This document shows positions 1-6,322 of a DNA stretch of 7,228 nucleotides, one piece after another. The DNA comes from Chloroflexota bacterium (GTDB lineage: Bacteria > Chloroflexota > Limnocylindria > Limnocylindrales > CSP1-4), in contig JADGQG010000099.1 in assembly GCA_017882025.1 (NCBI GenBank), positions 1-7,228 of the forward strand, read 5' to 3'. The notes beneath the pieces were generated by a model. That model made no database searches and was not told the origin of the DNA. It was given only the letters and a program-made list of their open reading frames with translations. The stretch's first letter is position 1. The number at the start of each line of letters is the position of its first letter. A program made the position numbers and the translations under genes.

Positions 1-1
1 C

Positions 2-196
2 GCCTTGCCCGAGGTCGAGTACCTGGTCGTCACGGCCGGGTCGTATGACCTGCTGGTCGAAGTGGTCTGAAAGAACCACGATGCGCTCCTCCATTTCCTG
101 GCGGACAAGCTTCGCCGCGTGGCCGGCGTCCGGGAGACGGAGACATTCGTCTACCTGCGGATGCTCAAGCACGTCTACACATGGGGAACGCGCTAT
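2..196 (+). pseudogene. Lrp/AsnC-family regulator, C-terminal part, with in-frame TGA
   Basis: Read from base 2, this frame gives the RAM (ligand-binding) domain of an Lrp/AsnC transcription regulator. It runs LPEVEYLVVTAGSYDLLVEVV, stop, KNHDALLHFLADKLRRV, and then AGVRETETFVYLRMLK and HVYTWGTR. The G-x-YD-LLVEVV strand, the GV-x-x-TETFVYL strand and the terminal YTWG are family hallmarks. The DNA-binding helix-turn-helix would lie upstream of the window. The TGA at 68-70 sits in the middle of the domain, where relatives commonly have Cys (the VVC-x-[DN]-H pattern). The family usually ends right after YTWGTR, but here the next codon (194-196) is TAT, and the frame stays open to 760, into the oppositely oriented oxidoreductase gene. 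Two lesions favour a pseudogene or base errors; a Sec codon is the alternative. The family call is confident; the functional status is not. Confidence 0.75.
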
Positions 197-306
197 ATCG
201 ATTCGCCCTGGGCTGCGGGATCGGGCCGGCCCCACGCGTCACGCCGGCGGGTTCCGTCCCGGCTGCCAGGATCGCGTCCAGGACCGGCAATGGGCGCCCG
301 CTTCGG

Positions 307-1248
307 TCACCGATCCAGAGCCTCCAGGACCGGTGCCAACGCGTCGAGCGACGCGAGCGTGATCGGGTCCACCACCAGCTGGACGTGCGAGATCCCCTCT
401 GCCGCGAACCCGCGGAGGACGTCCGCGATCTCCTCCGGCGTGCCCGCGACGGGCGGGATCGACGGCTGGCCCGCTCCGCCCATGATCCGTCCCGTCCCGG
501 CCGGGAGCCGGACCTGGACCGCGAGCGTGCGCGCCACCCCGGCCGGATCGCGGCCGGCGTCGCGGCATGCGGCATCCACGCGGTCGCGGAACGCGGGCAC
601 GCCGGCCGGGCGATTGCCGAACGCGTCGAACCACGCATTCCACGCGTCCACGTACGGGATCGTGATCGCGAGCATCCGCGCCCCCGACGAGCCGATCATG
701 AGCGGCGGGCCGCCCGGCCGTGGCCGTGGCGCCAGCTCGCAGTCACGGGCCGTGAAGTAGGTGCCCGAGAAATCGACCGCCCCGTCGCGGAGGAGCGTCC
801 GCACGATCGTGAAGGCCTCCTCGAAACGGCTGATCCGATGATCGAACGGGAAGCCGAAGGCGCGGAACTCCGTCTCGTTCCAGCCGGCGCCGAGGCCCAG
901 TACGAGCCGGCCGCCACTGATCTCGTCGACCGTGGCGGCCTTCTTGGCCAGCATCGCCGGGTTGTGGAACGCCGTGGCGGCGACCAGCGGACCCAGCAGC
1001 ACGCGCGACGTGACCGCGGCGAGGCCGGCGAGGACCGTCCATGCTTCCCACGGTCCCCGGGCACGGTCGTCGCCCGGCCGCCGGTAGAGGAGGTGATCGC
1101 CATACCACACGGCGTCGAAGCCCAGCTCCTCGGCCCGCAGCGCGAGCGCGCGGAGGTCCGGCCAGCGGGCCTCCCACTCGATCTCGGGGAGCTGGATCCC
1201 CACCGCCAGCGGCCGACCGTTGGTCAAGGGACCCGGAAGGGCGGTCAT
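307..1248 (-). CDS. LLM-class F420-dependent oxidoreductase (luciferase-like)
   Basis: This 313-residue protein belongs to the bacterial luciferase-like (LLM) TIM-barrel superfamily. Its features fit the subgroup that uses coenzyme F420 to move hydride to or from an organic substrate in the cytoplasm. Visible marks are VGIQLPEIEW near residue 16, ELGFDAVWYGDH at 41-52, SRVLLGPLVAATAFHNPAMLAKKAATVDEISGG in overlapping pieces at 81-113, and RLVLGLGAGWNETEFRAFG at 114-132. A C-terminal segment, PEEIADVLRGFAAEGISHV, follows the family pattern of the last barrel strands. Length is normal. The ATG at 1248 overlaps the stop of the antiporter gene as ATGA, and a GGTGAT stands 6 bases upstream, so this start is preferred over more distal ones in the same frame. 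The substrate cannot be predicted, and F420 rather than FMN is inferred from subfamily resemblance. It ends in TGA, which shows that TGA is used as an ordinary stop in this genome. Confidence 0.9.
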   Translation of the reverse strand: MTALPGPLTNGRPLAVGIQLPEIEWEARWPDLRALALRAEELGFDAVWYGDHLLYRRPGDDRARGPWEAWTVLAGLAAVTSRVLLGPLVAATAFHNPAMLAKKAATVDEISGGRLVLGLGAGWNETEFRAFGFPFDHRISRFEEAFTIVRTLLRDGAVDFSGTYFTARDCELAPRPRPGGPPLMIGSSGARMLAITIPYVDAWNAWFDAFGNRPAGVPAFRDRVDAACRDAGRDPAGVARTLAVQVRLPAGTGRIMGGAGQPSIPPVAGTPEEIADVLRGFAAEGISHVQLVVDPITLASLDALAPVLEALDR

Positions 1249-2417
1249 GACGCGATCACCGGGCCCCACCAGACGGACGCCGCGATGATCAGGTAGAGCC
1301 CGATCAACGCCAGTCCCTCCAGCCAGTTCGACTCGCCGTCGAAGACGATCACCGCGGCCAGGATCGCCGACAGCCCCACCGCTCCCGCCAGGAGCGGCGT
1401 CACGACAAGTGTCAGCGGTGCCACTCCCATCAGCATCGAGATGATGACCAGCGCCGGCGTCAGCGCGATCGCCACCTGGAGCGACGAGTTGAGGATGAGG
1501 CTCACGGCCAGATCGGCCTGGTTGCGCGCGGCGGCCTGGATGCCCACGACGTTCTCCACGGCGTTGCCGGCGATCGCGACGACCACGAGGCCCGCGAACG
1601 CCTGGGACATCCCCAGGCTCGCCATCGCCGGGCGGAGCGCCGCCACGAACCAGTCCGAGACGAAGGCCGCGGCCACGGCCGCCCCGGCGAGCACGATGAG
1701 CGCGAGCCACTGCGGCCAGAGGTGGCCGGGGCCCTCCGCGTGGACCACCGTCTCGGCGGAGGTTGCCTCCGCGGTGGTTGCCGGCGCGGGACGCGCATCG
1801 CGGCGGATGGAGAAGATGAGCGAGCCGGCGAAGACGACGAGGAGGACGATCGAGACGACGACCGACAGCTCGGCAGCATGGCCGGCGTCAGGAGCGCCCG
1901 GCGCCGTCGCGAGCGTGGGGATGACGAGCGACCCGACGGCCAGGAGGAGGAGTGTCGCGATCGAGCGGCTCGCGCGCGCCCCGAACCGTTGCGTCCCGTG
2001 CTTGAGGCCGCCTACGACGAAGGCCGCCCCAAGGACCAGGAGGCTGTTGGCGAGGATCGACCCGATGAGCGCGAACTGGACCACGACCACCAGCCCGGCC
2101 TGGAGGCTGAAGAGCGAGATGAACAGCTCGGGCAGATTTCCCAGCGCGGACTGCAGGATCCCCGTGACCGCCGGGCCCTGCCGGGCGCCCAGCTGCTCGG
2201 TCCCCTCGCCCACCAGCGAGGCGAGCATCGCGAGCGCGATCGCCGTTGTCCCGAACGTGACGACCGGCGCCCCACCGCTCACGACGAGGACGGCCGACGC
2301 GGCGGTGGCCACGATCGCCGCGCCCATGAGGAAGCGAGTTGTCCGCCCGAAGTAGTCGAGGATCGCCAACCCGGCCCCGCCCTCCAACGCTACGGCGGCC
2401 CAGGCGCCGTCCGACAC
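1245..2417 (-). CDS. CAX-type Ca2+/H+ (cation/proton) antiporter
   Basis: This is a polytopic inner-membrane protein of the Ca2+:cation antiporter (CaCA) superfamily, CAX branch, which exports Ca2+ or a similar cation in exchange for protons. The two inverted alpha-repeats are plain. Repeat 1 holds VGEGTEQLG (69-77), GPAVTGILQSALGNLPELF (81-99) and IGSILANSLLVLG (118-130). Repeat 2 holds GLVVVAIAGNAVENVVGIQA (276-295) and AVSLILNSSLQVA (304-316). The conserved acidic residues of the two GN-x-x-E motifs, E97 and E288, are both present. A hydrophilic linker at about 203-237 separates the halves, and DGESNWLEG (360-368) precedes the last membrane segment. The start is uncertain: GTG at 2417 gives 390 residues without a good ribosome binding site, while ATG at 2327 would give 360 residues and still keep all motifs. 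The gene is coupled to the downstream oxidoreductase. The transported ion is inferred from the family only. Confidence 0.9.
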   Translation of the reverse strand: MSDGAWAAVALEGGAGLAILDYFGRTTRFLMGAAIVATAASAVLVVSGGAPVVTFGTTAIALAMLASLVGEGTEQLGARQGPAVTGILQSALGNLPELFISLFSLQAGLVVVVQFALIGSILANSLLVLGAAFVVGGLKHGTQRFGARASRSIATLLLLAVGSLVIPTLATAPGAPDAGHAAELSVVVSIVLLVVFAGSLIFSIRRDARPAPATTAEATSAETVVHAEGPGHLWPQWLALIVLAGAAVAAAFVSDWFVAALRPAMASLGMSQAFAGLVVVAIAGNAVENVVGIQAAARNQADLAVSLILNSSLQVAIALTPALVIISMLMGVAPLTLVVTPLLAGAVGLSAILAAVIVFDGESNWLEGLALIGLYLIIAASVWWGPVIAS

Positions 2418-2436
2418 TTGAAGCGTGCCACGTCGA

Positions 2437-2452
2437 CCGAGCCCCCGCTCGG
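2437..2452 (-). repeat. GC-rich hairpin ahead of the antiporter gene
   Basis: CCGAGC and GCTCGG form a perfect 6-bp inverted repeat around a 4-base loop, 19 bases upstream of the GTG start of the antiporter gene. It would fold in its leader RNA. There is no following T run, so it does not look like an intrinsic terminator. In DNA this GC-rich such short stems arise by chance, so a regulatory role is only a possibility. Confidence 0.3.
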
Positions 2453-2557
2453 CCTGCGTGAGGCTGCGGGTGAGCGGGGAGGGGGCGGGGCGCGTGGACG
2501 GCCGCCGTCACCGTGGCCGCGCTGCGGGCGGCACCGGTCATCCGCGGAGTGCGTCGG

Positions 2558-2997
2558 TCAGCACAGGGACGAGACGCCGATGGCGGCCCGACGCAGGTTC
2601 CGCGCGACGGGTTCCCTGTTCGGCCGGAGAACGACCACGAACCACGCCGCGAGGAGTGCGACGAAGGCCCCCGTCTGGCCCACCGCGACGAGCGTGACGG
2701 CGAGCTCGCTTCGTGCCAGCTCGGCGAACGGCAGGCTGATGGAGCCGACGCCGGACCCGCCGATCACCGACGCGAGTGACGCCCCGCCCAACGAGCGCCC
2801 AGGCGTTGTAGGCGTTTCGCTGTCAGGACGCCGTACTGTCCACCGTCCGAGACGAACAGGACGACCAGCCCGGCGACGTGGCCGATGACCGGCACGTCCG
2901 CGAGCGAGGCCGGGCCCATGCTGGCGATGTCGAAGGGAAGGAGCGGGACTACCAGCACGACCAGCGCGGCAATCGCCGACGCCGTCCCGGGGTTCCA
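2558..2997 (-). pseudogene. Frameshifted C-terminal remnant of a polytopic membrane glycosyltransferase
   Basis: Three minus-strand pieces in successive frames read as one membrane protein. Piece 1 (about 2997-2818) gives ASAIAALVVLVVPLLPFDI, then VPVIGHVAGLVVLFV and GGQYGVLTA. Piece 2 (2816-2787) gives NAYNAWALVG. Piece 3 (about 2785-2558) gives GASLASVIGGSGVGS, then VAVGQTGAFVALLAAWFVVV and a basic tail ending in TGC-TGA. Each join needs one extra base, at the AAA run 2815-2817 and in the C/G run around 2782-2789. The joined Q-Y-x-x-LTANAYNAWALVG resembles the conserved loop of GT87/DUF2029-like and related polyprenol-dependent mannosyltransferases, and all pieces have the G/C-ending codons expected of coding DNA. 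No N-terminal part exists: piece 1 begins directly after the stop of the upstream glycosyltransferase, in the same frame. It is probably a deletion remnant. The homopolymer joins could partly be sequencing errors. The family assignment is from memory of motifs. Confidence 0.5.
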
Positions 2998-5007
2998 TCA
3001 CGACGCTCCTGCGCAATCGTAGAGGGTGCTCGTCCCGGACCCACCGAAGTCGACGAGGGTGCATGCGCTCGTGACCCAGGCGGTCCGGTCGGAGGCCGTC
3101 GCGTCCGGGCCGCCGCCGCCGCCGTTCCCGCCACCGGCGAGCACGTACCGGAGCCGTCCGGAGGCGATGTACGCCTTCAGCTGATCGAGCGTGGGTGCCG
3201 GATCGGAGCCCGTGAAACCGCCCATCGCCATGACCGGCAGGCCGGTCGCGAGTTCGAGCGGCCCGGCTTCCTGGGCCGAGGTCGCTGCCACGATCCACGT
3301 CGCGCTCCCCCGGTGGGCCGCCAGGTAGCTGACGAGCGCAGAGTCGGCCGAAGCGCTCCCCATCCCCGGTCCGCCGGATCGAGCGCCCAGCGTGCCGGTC
3401 GGCGCGTTCGGCGGGCTGCCCGTCGGCGCCGTGCCCGCCAGGGCAGGCCGCGTACCGTTCCCGCCGGAGCCACCCGGGCCAGCCCCACCACCACCGAACC
3501 CCACGTTCGTCGTGCCTGGACCCGGGTGCGGGTCGCCGCTGCTGTACGCCGTCTGGGCCGTGGAGACCGCGTAGGCGGTCGGGGCCAGCAGCGCGGCGCA
3601 CAGGCCGAGCGCCGCCGCGGCGCCCGCGAGGCGTCCCAGCGAGTCGCGCAGCCTCGGGATCGACGCGAGGAGCAGCGCAACGGCTGCCACCACCGCGAGC
3701 GCCACCGCGACGAGACCCACGCCGGGTGCGAAATCGGGCGTGCGCGAAAGGAGCTGCCAGCCAAACCAGGCCGTCCCTACGAAGCCGGCCCCGAGGGCTG
3801 CGCCGCCGAGCCAGTGCCGAGCGCGGAGCCGCCAGAGCTCGGCGACCCCGGCCCCCACGAGGGCGGCGATGGCCGGTGCAAGCGCGACCGCGTAATAGGA
3901 ATGGACCGTGCCGGACATGTAGCTGAAGACGAGGCCGGTCGTGACCAGCCACGTGCCCCACAGGAGGTAGCCGGCGAGCGCGCGATCCGTGCGACCCGCC
4001 CGGCGCCGCAGCCAGAGCCCCAGCCCAAGGCTGGCGAGGGCGGGTGGGATGAACCAGGCGATCTCGCCAAACCATGCGTCATTGAAGAGCCGGAGCAGGC
4101 CGGCCGTCCCGCCGAAGCCCGCGTTGTTGCCCGTGCCGCCCGCGGAGTCGCCGAAGATCCGGCCCAGGCCGTCGTAGCCGAAGATGAGATCGAGCGGCGA
4201 GCCCGTCGTGCTGCCGCCGATGAACGGCCGGCTGGCCGCCGGGATCAACGCGACGATCGCAACCCACCAGCCGCTCGTGACGAGCACGGTGACCACCGCG
4301 ACGAGGAGGCCCACGAGACGGCGCCGGAGCGTGGTGTTCGCGGCAACCAGGTACACCAGGGCGAAGCCCGGCAGCACCAGGTAGGCCTGCAGGTACTTGG
4401 TCAGGAAGGCGAAGCCGACGCACGTGGCGGCGAGCACTACCCAACGCAACCTGCCGTGCTCGATCGCCCGGAGCAACGTCCAGGCACCCGCCACGAGGAG
4501 GAGCGTCAGCAGGGCGTCGGGGTTGTTGTAGCGGAAGATGAGGACCGCCGCAGGGGTCAGGGCCATGACGACACCCGCGATGACCGCGGCCACGGGCCCG
4601 AACGAGCGGCGGACGGCCGCGAACAGGACCCCGACGGTCAGGACGCCGGCCAGCGCCTGCGGCAAGAGGACACTCCACGAGCTAAGGCCGAAGACCCGGA
4701 CGGAGAGGCCCATCAGCCAGATCGCCACGGGTGGCTTGTCGACCGTGATGAAGTTGGCCGCGTCGAAAGAGCCGAAGAAGAATGCGGACCAGCTCTGCCC
4801 CGCCGCGAGCGCCGCGGCCGAGTAGTACGTGTTCGCGTACCCGCTGACGGCCAAATTCCAGAGGTACAGGAGCGCGGCAAGGGCGATGACCCCGACGAAC
4901 GCGACGCGGACCCAGGCCGGCTCGTCCGTCCGACCACGGGCGATGGCGCGAAGCCCGACCAGCGGTCGGGGGCGCCAGGTTGGGATGCTGCGCGGGATCG
5001 CGGTCAT
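2998..5007 (-). CDS. ArnT/PMT-like integral membrane glycosyltransferase
   Basis: This 669-residue protein is of the GT-C fold (GT39/GT83-like, ArnT/PMT type). Such enzymes take a sugar from a polyprenyl-phosphate donor and transfer it to lipid, glycan or protein on the outer face of the membrane. After a first membrane segment (about 34-55) come NTYYSAAALAAG (59-70) and FDAANFITVDKPPVAIWLMG (81-100). The latter is the extracytoplasmic loop with the Asp and DKPP typical of this subgroup. RYNNPDALLTLLLVAGAW and FLTKYLQAYLVLPGFALVYL follow, with roughly ten more membrane helices. A Gly/Pro/Ser-rich linker (about 489-553) leads to a soluble tail (554-669) with LPVMAMGGFTGSDPAPTL, RLRYVLAGGGNGGGGG and two Cys (649, 665). 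The ATG at 5007 overlaps the gtrA-like stop as ATGA and has AAAGGA 7 bases upstream. The length and the YDCAG-type end look complete. Acceptor and sugar are unknown. Confidence 0.88.
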   Translation of the reverse strand: MTAIPRSIPTWRPRPLVGLRAIARGRTDEPAWVRVAFVGVIALAALLYLWNLAVSGYANTYYSAAALAAGQSWSAFFFGSFDAANFITVDKPPVAIWLMGLSVRVFGLSSWSVLLPQALAGVLTVGVLFAAVRRSFGPVAAVIAGVVMALTPAAVLIFRYNNPDALLTLLLVAGAWTLLRAIEHGRLRWVVLAATCVGFAFLTKYLQAYLVLPGFALVYLVAANTTLRRRLVGLLVAVVTVLVTSGWWVAIVALIPAASRPFIGGSTTGSPLDLIFGYDGLGRIFGDSAGGTGNNAGFGGTAGLLRLFNDAWFGEIAWFIPPALASLGLGLWLRRRAGRTDRALAGYLLWGTWLVTTGLVFSYMSGTVHSYYAVALAPAIAALVGAGVAELWRLRARHWLGGAALGAGFVGTAWFGWQLLSRTPDFAPGVGLVAVALAVVAAVALLLASIPRLRDSLGRLAGAAAALGLCAALLAPTAYAVSTAQTAYSSGDPHPGPGTTNVGFGGGGAGPGGSGGNGTRPALAGTAPTGSPPNAPTGTLGARSGGPGMGSASADSALVSYLAAHRGSATWIVAATSAQEAGPLELATGLPVMAMGGFTGSDPAPTLDQLKAYIASGRLRYVLAGGGNGGGGGPDATASDRTAWVTSACTLVDFGGSGTSTLYDCAGAS

Positions 5008-5555
5008 CGAACGGTCCTTTCGAGCATGCGGCCGGCCGCGACGGGGCCGGGTTGGGCGGTCCCGGGACCGCGTGGACGACCCCGGTCGAGGGCGAGCCGG
5101 AGCAACAGGAAGCGGACCAGCGTGGCGGCCGCGTTCGCGGCGACGAGGATCACGACCTCGATGGCGTGCGGCGCGCCCGGCGCGAAGACGTTCAGCACCG
5201 CGAGCGACGCCGAGGTGATCACGAGCGCCGCGCCGAGCGCCAGGAGGCCGGCGACGTGGTCGCGCGCCATGCCGGCGCGGTCGCGAATCGAGAAGGTGAG
5301 GCGGCGGTTCGCGGCCGTATTCCCGATCGCGGTCGCGACGAGCGCGATCACGTTCGCGATCTCCGCCGACACGAACGGGCGCAGGAGCGCGTACAGCGCG
5401 ACGTAGGCCAGGGTGCTGACCACGCCGATCGCGGCGAAGGTGCCGACCTGGCGGAGCTCGCGCCCACGCTGCCGGAAGGCGGCGGGCACGGCAGGAAGGC
5501 CAGGGGTCCGGCCGAAGGGTTGCCGGGTCGGGGCGGGCGAGGTGACGGTGTTCAT
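5004..5555 (-). CDS. GtrA-family membrane protein
   Basis: This 183-residue protein has four predicted membrane helices, at about 37-58, 65-82, 101-122 and 131-154, matching the GtrA family. GtrA-like proteins act in cell-surface polysaccharide and glycolipid assembly, where they are thought to flip or supply polyprenyl-phosphate-linked sugars. The family signature after helix 2, N-R-x-x-T-F, is present as NRRLTF (83-88), followed by a short charged loop. The first 35 residues are Pro/Arg-rich and poorly conserved in type, and the last 25 form a basic tail, so the protein is somewhat longer than the usual 120-150 residues. The ATG at 5555 is the first start in the frame, but its ribosome binding site is weak. 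The stop overlaps the start of the downstream glycosyltransferase by 4 bases (ATGA), which strongly suggests that GtrA serves that enzyme. Confidence 0.88.
   Translation of the reverse strand: MNTVTSPAPTRQPFGRTPGLPAVPAAFRQRGRELRQVGTFAAIGVVSTLAYVALYALLRPFVSAEIANVIALVATAIGNTAANRRLTFSIRDRAGMARDHVAGLLALGAALVITSASLAVLNVFAPGAPHAIEVVILVAANAAATLVRFLLLRLALDRGRPRGPGTAQPGPVAAGRMLERTVR
5015..5020 (-). promoter_or_regulatory. Ribosome binding site of the glycosyltransferase gene
   Basis: AAAGGA stands 7 bases upstream of the ATG at 5007, inside the end of the gtrA-like gene. It supports this start over longer versions of the same frame and allows both coupled and independent initiation. Confidence 0.6.
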
Positions 5556-5569
5556 GCCCGCAGTCTTCG

Positions 5570-5579
5570 GGCACGTGCC
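5570..5579. repeat. 10-bp palindrome upstream of the gtrA-like gene
   Basis: GGCACGTGCC is a perfect palindrome centred about 20 bases upstream of the gtrA-like ATG, in the stretch where a promoter or operator for the minus-strand operon would be expected. I could not identify convincing -35 and -10 boxes near it. It could be a protein-binding site or chance in GC-rich DNA. Confidence 0.25.
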
Positions 5580-5682
5580 TGTCGAATCGGTTACGTCGCG
5601 CCTGCGGCCGGTTGGCGACGGCGCACATGGGTCGTACAGGCGCTCGGTCTCGGTATTGCGCCCTGTTCGGTCGTCACGAGTT

Positions 5683-5988
5683 CCGGAACGTGTCGAGACG
5701 GCGGCCTTCTACCGCCCTGGCGGCGGAGGAGCAACGGAGTCGGCCATCAAGGCTGCCTGGCTGGCCGAGGTCTTCTCGGCTGCGACGCGCTCGCGCTTCC
5801 CGCTTCTCAGGATCGTCAACTGGTTCGACTGGCGCAAGTACGAGGCCGAGGTGAGCACGGTCGTCGACTGGCGGATCACGGCCGACCCAGGGCTTCGCGC
5901 CTTGTTCCTCGCGGCCATGACCAACGGGTTCCGTCTGGGTCCGGCTGTCCCGAACGCCACGCCCGCCCAGGGCTGCTCGACGCCGTAG
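5683..5988 (+). pseudogene. C-terminal remnant of a GH26-like glycoside hydrolase (beta-mannanase type)
   Basis: The plus frame ending with TAG at 5986-5988 reads ERVETAAFYRPGGGGATES, then AIKAAWLAEVFSAATRSRFP, LLRIVNWFDWRKYEAEV and VVDWRITADPGLRALFLAA. This follows the end of GH26-type beta-mannanases and related secreted hydrolases: an ETAA/ETG strand carrying a conserved Glu, a helix of the IK-x-x-W-x-x-x-VF type, RFP-x-x-x-x-x-NWF-[DE]-W-[RK]-K-x-E, and VDW...DP-x-[ILV]R. Only about 100 of the usual 300 or more residues are present. Upstream of about 5683 the similarity ends and the divergent gtrA-like gene begins at 5555, so the catalytic barrel's front part is gone. A nominal ATG at 5554 would give a 144-residue product, but its first 40 residues look non-coding, being antisense to gtrA and its leader. 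I therefore call it a remnant. Family assignment is from motif memory and moderately sure. Confidence 0.6.
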
Positions 5989-6322
5989 AGATTCCGCGCG
6001 CTCGACGCCTGGAGCGTCAGGCGCTGCCCGGATCCAGTCCGAGCGTCCACGTCGACGGTGCACACCAGGCAGCACATCGTGCCCGTGCGGTGCCGAGCAC
6101 TCGGCGTGGCCGGCTTTCGCTACAGGGCCCGCAACCATGCCAGCGAGCCGGGCGCCAGCGGACTGTCGTGAAGCCCGTTTGTTGCAGCCCGTGCACGCGC
6201 CGGCGATTCCCCGTGGGCTCCCTCCGGGATCCGCGCACGATTCGGACCGCCCTTCCGCCCGAAACGCGGCCCACGGTCGGCCGACTCACGATCGCCCCGG
6301 TCCGCCATCACAGGCAGAATCG
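5989..6322. other. Region without a supportable gene, between the hydrolase remnant and tRNA-Pro
   Basis: None of the six frames has a protein-like pattern: the open frames are Arg/Pro/Ser-rich and lack ribosome binding sites. The left end contains a knot of overlapping inverted repeats (5998-6023) and a 10-base direct repeat, GCTCGACGCC (5975-5984 and 6000-6009). No T-rich terminator follows the tRNA 3' end. The stretch may be decayed sequence belonging to the neighbouring hydrolase remnant. Confidence 0.5.
6004..6023. repeat. Two mutually exclusive hairpins
   Basis: GACGC (6004-6008) pairs with GCGTC (6014-6018), and the overlapping CGCCTG (6006-6011) pairs perfectly with CAGGCG (6018-6023). 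Only one can form at a time. They begin 15 bases after the stop of the GH26-like remnant. No T run follows either, so termination is doubtful. Confidence 0.35.

Noticed and set aside
100..116. Possible SECIS hairpin after the Lrp TGA
   Set aside because: The stem is 6 bp including a G-U pair, the loop is CAAGC, and the loop lies about 36 bases past the TGA. It is too weak to list as a feature and is kept only as context for the TGA finding.
181..1296. 371-codon plus-strand frame opposite the oxidoreductase
   Set aside because: It is a stop-poor shadow of the antisense frame in high-GC DNA, with no ribosome binding site or recognisable motif.
1249..1710. Upstream extension of the oxidoreductase frame
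   Set aside because: The added part lies inside the antiporter gene, is low in protein-like pattern, and the ATG at 1248 gives the normal family length with a classical coupled start.
2878..5406. 842-codon open frame on the plus strand opposite the glycosyltransferase
   Set aside because: It is antisense to a clearly conserved gene. Its Arg/Asp/Glu/Gly-rich composition is the usual mirror of hydrophobic GC-rich codons, and it shows no domain.
5008..5628. Upstream extension of the glycosyltransferase frame
   Set aside because: It overlaps the gtrA-like gene in another frame and reads as Arg-rich noise. The ATG at 5007 has a ribosome binding site and the ATGA overlap.
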